From: Methylobacterium sp. Leaf465
GTDB taxonomy: Bacteria; Pseudomonadota; Alphaproteobacteria; Rhizobiales; Beijerinckiaceae
Assembly: GCF_001424705.1 (NCBI RefSeq)
Contig: NZ_LMRA01000004.1
Coordinates: 62,001 to 126,000, forward strand
Length of the DNA: 64,000 nucleotides
Reading direction: 5' to 3'
The notes under the pieces were generated by a model that saw only the letters and a list, made by a program, of their open reading frames with translations, was not told where the DNA came from and did not search any database. Below, piece after piece: positions 44,630-53,551 of the stretch. Each line of letters opens with the position of its first letter. Position 1 is the stretch's first letter. Both the position numbers and the translations under genes were made by a program.

Positions 44630-44701
44630 TGGCCCAGCCGGCAGGGGAGGCCGCGATTTTCCCGGTTGCGGGCGGCGGACACCCGCGTCTTTGATGCGCC
44701 G

Positions 44702-46018
44702 ATGTCCGACCTGTTCGCCTCCGCCGGCTTGGCAAACGCCGCCCCCCGCCCCCTCGCGGATGCCCTGCGTCCGAAAACCCTGGCGGAGGTGGTCGGGCAG
44801 GAGCACCTGACCGGGCCCGACGGGGCCCTGACCCGCCTCCTCAATGCCCGCTCCTTCGGCTCGCTGGTGTTCTGGGGACCGCCGGGCACCGGCAAGACCA
44901 CCGTGGCGCGGCTCCTGGCGCACGAGACCGACCTCCATTTCGAGCAGATCTCGGCGATCTTCTCCGGCATCGCGGAACTCCGGAAGGTGTTCGACGCGGC
45001 GCGCGGGCGCCGGGCCATGGGGCGGGGAACCCTGCTCTTCGTGGACGAGATCCACCGCTTCAACCGGGCGCAGCTCGACGCCTTCCTGCCCGTGATGGAG
45101 GACGGCACGGTGACGCTGGTCGGCGCCACCACGGAGAACCCGTCCTTCGAGCTGAACGCCGCCCTCCTGTCCCGCGCCCGCGTCCTTCTCTTCCGGGCGC
45201 TCGACGACGCGGCCGTCGCCAAGCTGCTGGTGCGGGCGGAGGCCCTGACCGGCCAGCCGCTTCCCCTGGACGCGGAGGCCCGCGGGGTCCTGGTCCGCAT
45301 GGCCGACGGGGATGGGCGCGCCGCGCTGACCCTCGCCGAGGAGGTCTGGCGCTCGGCAAAGCCGGGCGAGACCTTCGACGCGGAGCACTTGCAGGCGATC
45401 ATCCAGCGCCGCGCGCCGATCTACGACAAGTCCCAGGAGGGGCACTACAACCTCATCAGCGCCCTGCATAAGACCGTGCGCGGCTCCGACCCGGACGCGG
45501 CGCTCTACTATCTCTGTCGGATGCTCGACGGCGGCGAGGACCGCCTCTTCATCGCCCGCCGCCTCGTGCGCATGGCGGTGGAGGATATCGGGCTGGCCGA
45601 CCCGCACGCCCTCGTGGTGGCCACCGCCGCCAAGGACGCCTTCGACTTCCTCGGCTCGCCGGAGGGGGAATTGGCGCTGGCCCAGGTCACGATCTACCTC
45701 GCCTGCGCGCCGAAATCGAACGCGGTCTACGAGGCCTACAAGGCCGCCACGCGGGTGGCGAAGGAGCACGGCTCGCTGCCACCGCCCCGCACCATTCTCA
45801 ACGGCTCCACGAAGCTGATGCGCAAGATCGGCTACGGCGAGGGGTATCGCTACGACCACGACGAGCCCGACGCCTTCTCGGGCCAGGATTACTGGCCGGA
45901 AAAGCTCGGGCGCCAGCACTTCTACGATCCCACGGATCGGGGCATGGAGCAGCGCTACACCGAGCGATTGGCCCATTGGGAAGCCCTGCGCCGGCAGCGA
46001 CGCGCCGACGAGGACTGA
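44702..46018 (+). CDS. rarA: Replication-associated recombination protein A (MgsA/RarA ATPase)
   Basis: 438 residues. AAA+ clamp-loader-like ATPase acting at stalled forks. Opening PLADALRPKTLAEVVGQEHL, Walker [15 protein letters not shown], Walker B LLFVDEIHRFNRAQLDAFLP, sensor 1 VGATTENPSFELNAALLSRA, and the C-terminal tetramerisation region with YDKSQEGHYNLISALHKTVR and GSDPDAALYYL. ATG 44702 is chosen over an earlier frame start at 44666. It follows the Deg protease gene on the same strand, an arrangement common in Rhizobiales. Confidence 0.96.
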   Translation: MSDLFASAGLANAAPRPLADALRPKTLAEVVGQEHLTGPDGALTRLLNARSFGSLVFWGPPGTGKTTVARLLAHETDLHFEQISAIFSGIAELRKVFDAARGRRAMGRGTLLFVDEIHRFNRAQLDAFLPVMEDGTVTLVGATTENPSFELNAALLSRARVLLFRALDDAAVAKLLVRAEALTGQPLPLDAEARGVLVRMADGDGRAALTLAEEVWRSAKPGETFDAEHLQAIIQRRAPIYDKSQEGHYNLISALHKTVRGSDPDAALYYLCRMLDGGEDRLFIARRLVRMAVEDIGLADPHALVVATAAKDAFDFLGSPEGELALAQVTIYLACAPKSNAVYEAYKAATRVAKEHGSLPPPRTILNGSTKLMRKIGYGEGYRYDHDEPDAFSGQDYWPEKLGRQHFYDPTDRGMEQRYTERLAHWEALRRQRRADED

Positions 46019-46088
46019 AGCCCGCGTCTCCTCCGTCGAAAGTTCGCGACGCGTCGCGCGCCCGCTGCCTCAGGCAGACGAGGGAAAT

Positions 46089-46484
46089 CTAGTCGCTCGA
46101 GACGAGGCGCAGATGAAAGCCGTCCCGGATCGCACTCGGGACCGGCCCCGTGAACTCCGCCGGATCGCCGACGCGCAGGGCGAAGGCCATCTCGTCGGTG
46201 GGCAGCGGCTTGGCGGAGACGGGCGGCATCGCCTGCGCGAGGCAGGTGCCGAGACCGATGGCCGCAGCGACCTGACCGCCGATCCAGGGAAGCAGCGTCC
46301 GGTGGAGGGAATGGGGCCGTGAGCCGGCCGACGTTCCGGCCAGCATCCGGGCGGGCACGTCCGGGACAGCCGCCGCCCGGGAGGTCGCGGGCGCCGCGCC
46401 GCTCGGCGCCAGCGGGAATGCGCTGAAATCGAAGGCGGCGGAGTCGTCGTTGAGCGGGACAAGCACGGGTTCCATGTCGCTCAA
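46089..46484 (-). CDS. Hypothetical protein
   Basis: 131 residues with no recognised domain. A hydrophobic segment, PWIGGQVAAAIGLGTCLAQA at about residues 66-85, may be a membrane pass. It is followed by MPPVSAKPLPTDEMAFALRV and a short terminal part, HLRLVSSD. The N-terminal 55 residues are Ala/Pro-rich. It is convergent with rarA; a 14-base perfect palindrome CGCGACGCGTCGCG (46045-46058) lies in the gap. Confidence 0.55.
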   Translation of the reverse strand: MSDMEPVLVPLNDDSAAFDFSAFPLAPSGAAPATSRAAAVPDVPARMLAGTSAGSRPHSLHRTLLPWIGGQVAAAIGLGTCLAQAMPPVSAKPLPTDEMAFALRVGDPAEFTGPVPSAIRDGFHLRLVSSD

Positions 46485-46772
46485 ACTGGACCGAGTCCGC
46501 TAACGCCGTCTTAACTGCCCAGGCCGGGGCAGATCTGGTCTGGCCGGGCCGGCGGCCAGTCTTGCGGGGCGTCCGATGTCTCGGCTCGGCGCGAGGCGCC
46601 GGAGCTGCGCGATCGCGCGGCCCGGCCTTGCAACCGGGTGGCCGCCATGGTGGGATTCGCGTCTCCGGTCTCGCCGCGCGGCCGGGTGCGTGACACCCCG
46701 GACCGACGTCCCAGCGGTCCTCGGTCACGCTCCGTGCCCAGGCCACGATCCAGCAGGTCCCTTCGAGCCAGC

Positions 46773-48269
46773 ATGCAGACCTATCCGATCCTCTCCGCCC
46801 GCTTCGCGCGCCTCGGCGCCCTCGGGGACGCCGCGGGGCTTCTCCATTGGGACCGCCAGACGCTGATGCCCGCGGGTGCGGCCGACATGCGGGCCGAGCA
46901 GCTCGCCCAGCTCGCGGTCATCGGCCACGAGATCCTGACGGCCCCGGAGACCGGCGACCTGATCGCCCGGTCCCTCGACGACGTCGCGAGCCTCGGGCCG
47001 TGGGAACGGGCGAACCTGCGGGAGATGCGCCGGGCCTATCTGCATGCCGCCGCGGTTCCGGCCGATCTCGTGGCGGCGAGCTCGAAGGCGTCGTCCCAGT
47101 CGGGGATGATCTGGCGGGAGGCGCGGGCGCGCGCCGATTTCGCCATGCTGGCGCCGGCCCTGGGCAAGACCCTGCGCCTGCAGCGGGAGGTCGGCGCGGC
47201 GAAGGGGTCCGCCCTCGGCCTCGATCCGTACGACGCCCTCCTCGACGGCTACGATCCCGGGATGCGCCGCGCCACGATCGATCCGGTGTTCGCCCACCTG
47301 CGCGCTGCGTTGCCGGATCTGATCGCGGCGGTTCAGGCGCGTCAGGCGCGGGAGCCGGCCCCGCTGCCCCTGACCGGCCCGTTCCCGGTGGAGGCGCAGA
47401 AGGCGATCGGGGAACGGCTGATGCGCGCCGTCGGCTTCGATTTCGAGCGGGGCCGGCTCGACGTCAGCCTCCACCCCTTCTGCGGCGGCGCCACCGACGA
47501 TGTGCGGATCACCACCCGCTACGATGCCGCCGATGCCACCGGCGCCCTGATGGGCGTGCTGCACGAGACCGGCCACGCCCTCTACGAACAGGGCCTGCCC
47601 GCCGCGTGGCATCACCAGCCGGTGGGGACGGCCCGCGGCATGACCCTGCACGAGAGCCAGTCGCTGCTGGTGGAGATGCAGGCCTGTCGCTCGGGTGAGT
47701 TCTGCGCCTATCTCGCGCCGATCCTGGCGGAGGCCTTCGGCGGGGAGGGACCCGCCTGGAGCGCGCGGAACCTCTACCGGTGCTACACGCGCGTGGCGCC
47801 GGGCTTCATCCGGGTCGATGCGGACGAGGTGACCTATCCGGCCCACATCCTCCTGCGCTACGAACTCGAGACCGCGATGATCGCGGGCGATCTGGCGCTC
47901 GCCGACCTGCCGGGCGCCTTCAACGACGGCCTGCGCGATCTCCTCGGCCTCACCGTCCCCGATGATCGGCTGGGCTGCCTGCAGGACATCCACTGGCCGA
48001 GCGGAAGCTTCGGCTACTTCCCGACCTACACCCTCGGCGCGATGGCGGCGGCGCAGCTGTTCCGCGCGGCTCGGGACCAGAGGCCGGGCCTGCCGTCCGA
48101 TCTGACCAGGGGCGATTTCACGGCCCTGCGCGGATGGCTGCGCGAGGCCGTCCACGCCCGCGGCTCCCTGCTCGAGACCGACGACCTGCTCGTCGCCGCC
48201 ACCGGCAAACCCCTCGGCGCGGAGGACTTCATGGCTCACCTGCGGCTCCGGTATCTCGGAGAGGGCTGA
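46773..48269 (+). CDS. Carboxypeptidase M32 (Taq family)
   Basis: 498 residues, the usual M32 length. The zinc site is HETGHALYE (His264, Glu265, His268), with the third ligand expected in the downstream helix at LHESQSLLVEMQ. RGMTLHESQS, GEFCAYLAPILAEAF and LPGAFNDGLRDLLGL also match the family, as does the C-terminal DIHWPSGSFGYFPTYTLGAM. The enzyme removes C-terminal residues from peptides in the cytoplasm. ATG 46773 gives the standard N-terminus; an earlier ATG at 46638 adds a basic, probably non-coding stretch. Confidence 0.95.
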   Translation: MQTYPILSARFARLGALGDAAGLLHWDRQTLMPAGAADMRAEQLAQLAVIGHEILTAPETGDLIARSLDDVASLGPWERANLREMRRAYLHAAAVPADLVAASSKASSQSGMIWREARARADFAMLAPALGKTLRLQREVGAAKGSALGLDPYDALLDGYDPGMRRATIDPVFAHLRAALPDLIAAVQARQAREPAPLPLTGPFPVEAQKAIGERLMRAVGFDFERGRLDVSLHPFCGGATDDVRITTRYDAADATGALMGVLHETGHALYEQGLPAAWHHQPVGTARGMTLHESQSLLVEMQACRSGEFCAYLAPILAEAFGGEGPAWSARNLYRCYTRVAPGFIRVDADEVTYPAHILLRYELETAMIAGDLALADLPGAFNDGLRDLLGLTVPDDRLGCLQDIHWPSGSFGYFPTYTLGAMAAAQLFRAARDQRPGLPSDLTRGDFTALRGWLREAVHARGSLLETDDLLVAATGKPLGAEDFMAHLRLRYLGEG

Positions 48270-48498
48270 GACGCCTGCGCCGGGCGATCGCCGCCCTGTC
48301 CGCGCGGGGCTCGCGGCGGCGGCCGAAGTGCACCGGCGCGCGGCGAGGCCGTCGCCGAAACCGCCGCCCGGCTCGGTTCGCCGACCGCCTCGCGCGGGCG
48401 CGGTCCGTCGTTTCGGGTTCACGGACGGTGGACCGGACGCGGGTCAGCCTGTAGGCCGGCGGCCCCTCCACCAGCGGACCTGACGTCCGGAGATCCTC

Positions 48499-49746
48499 AT
48501 GGCGGCCTGCGGCCTCGATTTCGGCACCTCGAACACCACCCTTGGCCTCGTCACCGGACAGCGCCCGCAGCTCGTGCCCCTGGAGGGGCGCCACGTCACG
48601 ATCCCCAGCGCGATCTTCTTTCCGCCGGGGCAGGCGCCCTTCGTCGGGCGGGCCGCCATGGCCGAGTACCTCGAGGGAACGCCGGGCCGGTTGATGCGAA
48701 GCCTCAAGTCGGTGCTGGGCTCGTCCCTCCTGGAGGAGACGACCCCCGTCGGGCGCGAGCGCATCAGGTTCCGCGACGTCATCGCCCGCTACCTCGCGGC
48801 CGTGAAGACGCGGGCGGAGACCGAGACCGGCCGCGTCCTCGATACCGTGGTCCACGGCCGCCCGGTTCACTTCGTCGACGGCGATCCGGAGGGCGATGCC
48901 CGCGCCGAGGAGGCCCTGCGCGCGATCGCCACCAGCATCGGCTTCCGCCACGTCTCGTTCCAGTTCGAGCCGATCGCGGCCGCCCTCGATTACGAGCAGC
49001 AGGTCCGCGCGGAGGAGATCGCCCTCATCGCGGATATCGGCGGCGGCACCTCGGACTTCTCCATCGTGCGCCTCTCGCCGGAGCGGCATGCGCAGCCCGA
49101 TCGCAGCAGCGATATCCTGGCCAATGACGGGGTGCGCATCGGCGGGACCGACTTCGACCGCCGGCTGAGCCTCGGCACGGTGATGCCGCTGCTCGGCCTC
49201 GGCAGCCCGATGACGCGGGGCGATATCGATGTTCCCACGGGCTATTTCCACGACCTCGCCACCTGGTCGAGCATCAACCGGCTCTACAACGCCAAGACCC
49301 TGCGCGAGATCGAGGAGGTCCGCCGCGACGCGCAGCGTCCCGACCTGCTGGCGCGGCTCCACACCGTCGTCGAAGCCGAGCGCGGGCATTCCCTGGCGAT
49401 GGAGGTGGAAGGCGCCAAGATCGCGACCTCGGAGGCCGGTCAGGGCAGGATCGCCCTGGACTGGGTCGAGGCGGGGCTTGAGGCCGAGATCGACCGGCAG
49501 GGCCTCGTCGTCCATACGGACGAACTCGCGCGGCGGATCGCCGAGCGGATCGACCGATGCCTCGCGCAAGCCGGCCTCACGGCCGACCGGATCGACGCCC
49601 TGTTCCTCACCGGGGGCTCCACCGGCTTGCCCCATGTCCGCGCCGCCCTGACCGCCGGCGTCCCGAACGCCCGCGTGGTCGATGGCGACACCTTCGGCTC
49701 CGTGGGCACCGGGTTGACCCTCGAGGCGGCCCGGCGTGCGGCCTGA
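48499..49746 (+). CDS. Short Hsp70-family protein (YegD-like)
   Basis: 415 residues, containing only the actin-like ATPase. Phosphate 1 is CGLDFGTSNTTLGLVTG (4-20), phosphate 2 is IALIADIGGGTSDFSIVRL (about 173-191), and the adenosine motif is LFLTGGSTGLPHVRAAL (about 370-386). The substrate-binding domain and lid of DnaK are absent, as in YegD, so it is unlikely to be a canonical refolding chaperone. GGAG lies upstream of the start. No DnaJ or GrpE partner is adjacent. Confidence 0.9.
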   Translation: MAACGLDFGTSNTTLGLVTGQRPQLVPLEGRHVTIPSAIFFPPGQAPFVGRAAMAEYLEGTPGRLMRSLKSVLGSSLLEETTPVGRERIRFRDVIARYLAAVKTRAETETGRVLDTVVHGRPVHFVDGDPEGDARAEEALRAIATSIGFRHVSFQFEPIAAALDYEQQVRAEEIALIADIGGGTSDFSIVRLSPERHAQPDRSSDILANDGVRIGGTDFDRRLSLGTVMPLLGLGSPMTRGDIDVPTGYFHDLATWSSINRLYNAKTLREIEEVRRDAQRPDLLARLHTVVEAERGHSLAMEVEGAKIATSEAGQGRIALDWVEAGLEAEIDRQGLVVHTDELARRIAERIDRCLAQAGLTADRIDALFLTGGSTGLPHVRAALTAGVPNARVVDGDTFGSVGTGLTLEAARRAA

Positions 49747-49836
49747 GGCCGATCGGAGCCCAGAAAGATCGACCCGGTCGGGCGACACGCTCCGTGTGCC
49801 CTTTGTCGTGGCGCCCGTGGGTGTTACGAGCAGGCC

Positions 49837-51267
49837 ATGACCACACGACCACCTTCACGCGGCGGCTCCGGGCGCAAGGGCGCCGGCACGGGCCGCGGCG
49901 CACCGCCCGGCCGCTCCCCCCGGCCGGGCAAACCGGGTGCCTTCCGGCGGCCGGACCGCGAGCGCACGGGGCCGCGCACCAGCGCCCTCGATGCCGCCCA
50001 GCGCGCGGCGCAAGGGCGCGGCGATGCCGCGGCCAAGCACGCCCCCTGGCGCCCCGGCCAGGAGGCGAGCGACCGCGAGGCCGGCCCCCAGGACGGCTTC
50101 GAGACCGTGACCGAAGCCCCCCGGCGGGCGCCGCGCACCCGCGCCGAGCGACCGGCGCCGGCCGGTCCCGCGCCGGCGCGTCGCCCGGGCGCGGCCTCGC
50201 GTGAGACCGCACCGGCGCCGGAGGGACCGACCCGGCGCGAGCAGCGCGCGGCCGCCTCCGCCACCCTGGCCTCCGGCGTCCAGACCCTCACGGTGGAGGA
50301 GGACGAGGCCGGGATGCGGATCGACCGCTTCCTGACCACGCGTTTTCCCCAGCTTCCCTTCACGCGCGTCCAGAGCATCGTGCGCAAGGGCGAGCTCCGG
50401 GTCGACGGCAAACGCGCCAAGCCCAACGATCGGCTCGATCCGGGCATGAGTGTGCGCGTGCCGCCGCTCAAGCTCGAGGCCCAGGGCGAGCGTCCCCGCT
50501 CGGCCGCGAAGGACGCCACGGACGCCGACTTCATCCGCTCGCTCATCCTCTACGAGGATGCCGAGATGATGATCCTGAACAAGCCCTTCGGCCTTGCGGT
50601 CCAGGGCGGCTCCGGCACCGTGCGGCACGTGGATGGCCTCCTGGAGGCACTGACGGGCAAGGACGGGCAGAAGCCGCGCCTCGTCCACCGCCTCGACAAG
50701 GACACCGCGGGTTGCCTCATCGTGGCCAAGACGCGGCTGGCCGCCGCGACCCTGGCCAAGAGCTTCCGTTCGCGCTCGGCCCGGAAGGTCTACTGGGCCC
50801 TCACCGCCGGCGTGCCGCGGGTGGCGCAGGGCCGGATCTCGACCTACCTCGCCAAGGAGGAGCCCACGGACGCGGATGCGCGCATGCGGGTGGCCAAGCA
50901 CGGCGACGAGGGCGCCGCGCACGCCCTGACGTATTACGCCATGGTCGACAACGCGGCCCAGAAGCTGTCGTGGCTGTCGCTGAAGCCGGTGACCGGGCGC
51001 ACCCATCAGTTGCGCGCGCACGCCGCCCATATCGGGCATCCCATCGTGGGCGACCCGAAATACTTCAGCATCGAGAACTGGGAGCTGCCCGGCGGCATCC
51101 AGAATCGGCTGCATCTCCTCGCGCGACGGATCGTGATCCCGCATCCCCGGACGGGACAGCCCGTGGACGTCACGGCCCCGCTTCCGCCGCATATGGCGCA
51201 GAGCTGGAACCTGCTCGGGTTCGACGCATCCCGCTACGATCCCATCGTGGAGGCGCCGGAAGCCTGA
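49837..51267 (+). CDS. RluC-family 23S rRNA pseudouridine synthase with long N-terminal extension
   Basis: 476 residues against about 320 for RluC. The first 140 are disordered, rich in Arg, Pro, Ala and Gly. The S4 RNA-binding domain (about 148-205) contains MRIDRFLTTRFPQLPFTRVQ and SIVRKGELRVDGKRA. The catalytic domain has RLVHRLDKDTAGCLIVAKTR with the catalytic Asp, then GRTHQLRAHAAHIGHPIVGD and KYFSIENWELPGGIQNRLHL. It would isomerise uridines in 23S rRNA (positions 955/2504/2580 in E. coli). The extension may aid ribosome binding. HAD and ATP12 genes follow downstream. Confidence 0.92.
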   Translation: MTTRPPSRGGSGRKGAGTGRGAPPGRSPRPGKPGAFRRPDRERTGPRTSALDAAQRAAQGRGDAAAKHAPWRPGQEASDREAGPQDGFETVTEAPRRAPRTRAERPAPAGPAPARRPGAASRETAPAPEGPTRREQRAAASATLASGVQTLTVEEDEAGMRIDRFLTTRFPQLPFTRVQSIVRKGELRVDGKRAKPNDRLDPGMSVRVPPLKLEAQGERPRSAAKDATDADFIRSLILYEDAEMMILNKPFGLAVQGGSGTVRHVDGLLEALTGKDGQKPRLVHRLDKDTAGCLIVAKTRLAAATLAKSFRSRSARKVYWALTAGVPRVAQGRISTYLAKEEPTDADARMRVAKHGDEGAAHALTYYAMVDNAAQKLSWLSLKPVTGRTHQLRAHAAHIGHPIVGDPKYFSIENWELPGGIQNRLHLLARRIVIPHPRTGQPVDVTAPLPPHMAQSWNLLGFDASRYDPIVEAPEA

Positions 51268-51419
51268 CGCCCCCTCACGCTCTCGGGAGGTGCGGCACCT
51301 CGCCGGAGGACGAGGCGGGAGGGCGCCACGGTTGCACCTTGGCAAGCGCCCGCCATGCCTTATCCTCCCCATCCATCCCGGCGGGCGCGTTGCCACCGGC
51401 CAAGGACCGTCGCGCCACG

Positions 51420-51866
51420 ATGCATCGAGACACGATCCTGACGCCGGCGATCGGCTTCGCACTCCTGGCACTCGCGGCGATCGGCGCGGGCAGCACGCTC
51501 AGCACCGCCGCGACGGCGCAGGCGACTCCACCGGCCCAGACCCAGACACGGGCACAGCCGCAGACGCCGGCGACGCCGCAGAATTCAGGACCGCAGCCAC
51601 AAGCGGCACCGGCCGTCCCGCCTCAGGGACCGGGCGCACAGGGGCAGGGATCACGGCCGGCGGGAGCCAGTCAGGCGGTCGGTACGGCCGGAGGGCGTGG
51701 CGCGGCACAGGTCGGCCGGCCCCGGCGGCGGTCCTACGCCGCCTGCAACCGGATCTCGCACACGCGCGGCCTGCGCGGCGGAGCCCGGCGCCGGTTCCTC
51801 GTCCGGTGCAAGCTCGGCTACGATCGCCCCCGGAACGGTCAGACCCAGGGCCCGCGGCAGCCGTGA
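51420..51866 (+). CDS. Secreted Gln/Pro-rich protein with basic C-terminus
   Basis: 148 residues. A signal peptide has core FALLALAAIGAGSTLSTAAT (about 14-34). The middle third is low-complexity, made of Gln, Pro, Ala and Thr. The last 45 residues are conserved-looking and basic, SYAACNRISHTRGLRGGARR then FLVRCKLGYDR, with two Cys that may form a disulfide. This end recalls PsiF-like small secreted proteins, but I cannot assign it firmly. The next gene begins 31 bases after its stop. Confidence 0.55.
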   Translation: MHRDTILTPAIGFALLALAAIGAGSTLSTAATAQATPPAQTQTRAQPQTPATPQNSGPQPQAAPAVPPQGPGAQGQGSRPAGASQAVGTAGGRGAAQVGRPRRRSYAACNRISHTRGLRGGARRRFLVRCKLGYDRPRNGQTQGPRQP

Positions 51867-51897
51867 GGAACGCCGTTCGCAGCACGAGCCCGAATCC

Positions 51898-52575
51898 GTG
51901 AAGCTCATCGTCTTCGACGTCGACGGAACCCTCGTCGACAGCCAGCACCTCATCGTGGCCGCGCAGGGCATGGCCTTTGCCGAGCATGGCCTCACGGCGC
52001 CGAGCCGTACGGACTCGCTCTCGGTGGTGGGGTTGTCCCTGCCGCAGGCCTTCCGGCGCCTCGTCGGTGACGACGGCCCGATCGAGGGGTTATCCGAGAG
52101 CTACAAGCGCGCCTTCAACATCCTGCGCCTCGACCCGAACTACGAGGAGCCCTTGTTCCCAGGCATGGAAGCGCTGCTCACACGCCTCCACGCCCGCGAC
52201 GACGTGCAACTCGGGATCGCCACCGGAAAAGCGCGGCGCGGGGTCGATCGCCTGATCGAGACCCATGGCTGGCGGGGATGGTTCGCCACGACCCAGAGCG
52301 CCGACGACGCGCCCTCCAAGCCCGACCCCGCCATGCTGCTCCAGGCCATGGCGGAGACCGGGGCTGCGCCGGACGCCACCGTGATGATCGGCGACACCAC
52401 CTACGACATGACGATGGCGGTCAGTGCCGGTGCCGCGGCCGTAGGCGTGGCCTGGGGCTACCATCCCGTCGGGGCGCTGTTCGGTGCCGGCGCCTCCATC
52501 GTCGTCGACACCGCGGATGATCTCGGGGCCCTCTTCTCCGGGGATCCGCGCGCACGGGCGGCGGCCCAGGCCTGA
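51898..52575 (+). CDS. HAD superfamily phosphatase (phosphoglycolate phosphatase-like)
   Basis: 225 residues. Motif I is IVFDVDGTLVDS (Asp nucleophile about residue 6), motif II lies in LGIATGKARRGVDRLI (Thr), motif III at APSKPDPAMLLQAM (Lys) and motif IV at VMIGDTTYDMTMAVSAGAAA (Asp pair). The cap is the small alpha-helical type. Phosphoglycolate or pyrophosphate are common substrates in this branch. GTG start with a weak ribosome site. The ATP12 gene begins 65 bases downstream, the frequent neighbour order in Rhizobiales. Confidence 0.9.
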   Translation: MKLIVFDVDGTLVDSQHLIVAAQGMAFAEHGLTAPSRTDSLSVVGLSLPQAFRRLVGDDGPIEGLSESYKRAFNILRLDPNYEEPLFPGMEALLTRLHARDDVQLGIATGKARRGVDRLIETHGWRGWFATTQSADDAPSKPDPAMLLQAMAETGAAPDATVMIGDTTYDMTMAVSAGAAAVGVAWGYHPVGALFGAGASIVVDTADDLGALFSGDPRARAAAQA

Positions 52576-52640
52576 CCCCGGCGCCAGACGCGAGACGCCG
52601 TGTCTCGCAGCCCGCGCCGCGATGCCCTATCTGCAGGACC

Positions 52641-53435
52641 ATGAGCGACGATCCCAAACCCGATTGGCTCGGCGAGCCTGAACACCCCACCCAGCCCGAT
52701 CCGACCCGTGCGGCACGCGGCCCCGGCAAGCCCGCCCTGCCGAAACGGTTCTACGGAGAGGCGGGCCTCGCCGCGCACGGCGACGGCTTCCGGTTGACCC
52801 TCGACGGGCGCCCGGCGAACACGCCGGCCCGCAATCCTCTCGCCCTGCCGACGCGCGCCCTCGCGGAGGCCGTGGCGGCCGAATGGGCGGCGCAGGTCGC
52901 GGTCATCGACCCCGCCACCATGCCGCTGACGCGCCTCGCCAACACCGCCATCGACGGGGTCGCGCCGCGCCGCGAGGCCGTGGTGGACGACCTCTCGGCC
53001 TATGCGGGCACCGACCTGCTGGCCTACCGCGCCGGCGATCCGGAGCGTCTCGTGCGCGCCCAGGCCGAGGCCTGGGACCCGATCCTCGACTGGGCGCACA
53101 GCGATCTCGGCGCCCGCTTCATCCTCGGCGAAGGCGTCATGCACGTCACCCAGCCGGATACCACCGTGGTGGCGCTGCGCCGGGCGATCGGCGAAACCGA
53201 AGGCCCGTTCCGGTTGGCCGCCCTTCACACGTTGACGACGCTGACCGGATCGCTCGTCCTCGCCCTCGCAGTGCTGCGCGGGCAGGCCAGTCCGGCCGAA
53301 GCCTGGGCGGCGGCCCATGTGGACGAGACCTATCAGGCGAGCGTCTGGGGCCGTGACGCGGAGGCTGAGGCGCGTCACGCCCTTCGGCAAGCCGAGTTCG
53401 AGGCCGCGGCCCGGCTGGCACACTTGAGCCGTTAA
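52641..53435 (+). CDS. ATP12 family F1-ATPase assembly chaperone
   Basis: 264 residues. ATP12 proteins bind the F1 alpha subunit during ATP synthase assembly and are restricted to Alphaproteobacteria and mitochondria. Family marks: [20 protein letters not shown] then [20 protein letters not shown] in the N-terminal barrel; [20 protein letters not shown] then [12 protein letters not shown]; and in the helical domain [19 protein letters not shown] with EAWDPILDW and [13 protein letters not shown]. The first 30 residues are disordered. No atp genes are in the window. Confidence 0.93.
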   Translation: MSDDPKPDWLGEPEHPTQPDPTRAARGPGKPALPKRFYGEAGLAAHGDGFRLTLDGRPANTPARNPLALPTRALAEAVAAEWAAQVAVIDPATMPLTRLANTAIDGVAPRREAVVDDLSAYAGTDLLAYRAGDPERLVRAQAEAWDPILDWAHSDLGARFILGEGVMHVTQPDTTVVALRRAIGETEGPFRLAALHTLTTLTGSLVLALAVLRGQASPAEAWAAAHVDETYQASVWGRDAEAEARHALRQAEFEAAARLAHLSR

Positions 53436-53551
53436 ATCGATTTTCGCGGAAAGCGCCGCGTGCTAAGGCCGGTTCAAATCGCGACCGCCAAGGTTACCGC
53501 TCAAGTTCGTGCGGGACGCGACCTCATTTCTCCAACCAGGGTCGAGCGCGC

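Noticed and set aside
37436..45976. Other long antisense or shifted frames over mcd, the glycosyltransferases, the Deg protease and rarA
   Set aside because: Low-complexity Arg/Gly/Ala products and no ribosome sites; the opposite-strand genes are certain.
46045..46058. Perfect palindrome CGCGACGCGTCGCG after rarA
   Set aside because: Short CG-rich palindromes are expected by chance in this composition; there is no loop or T tract to make it a terminator.
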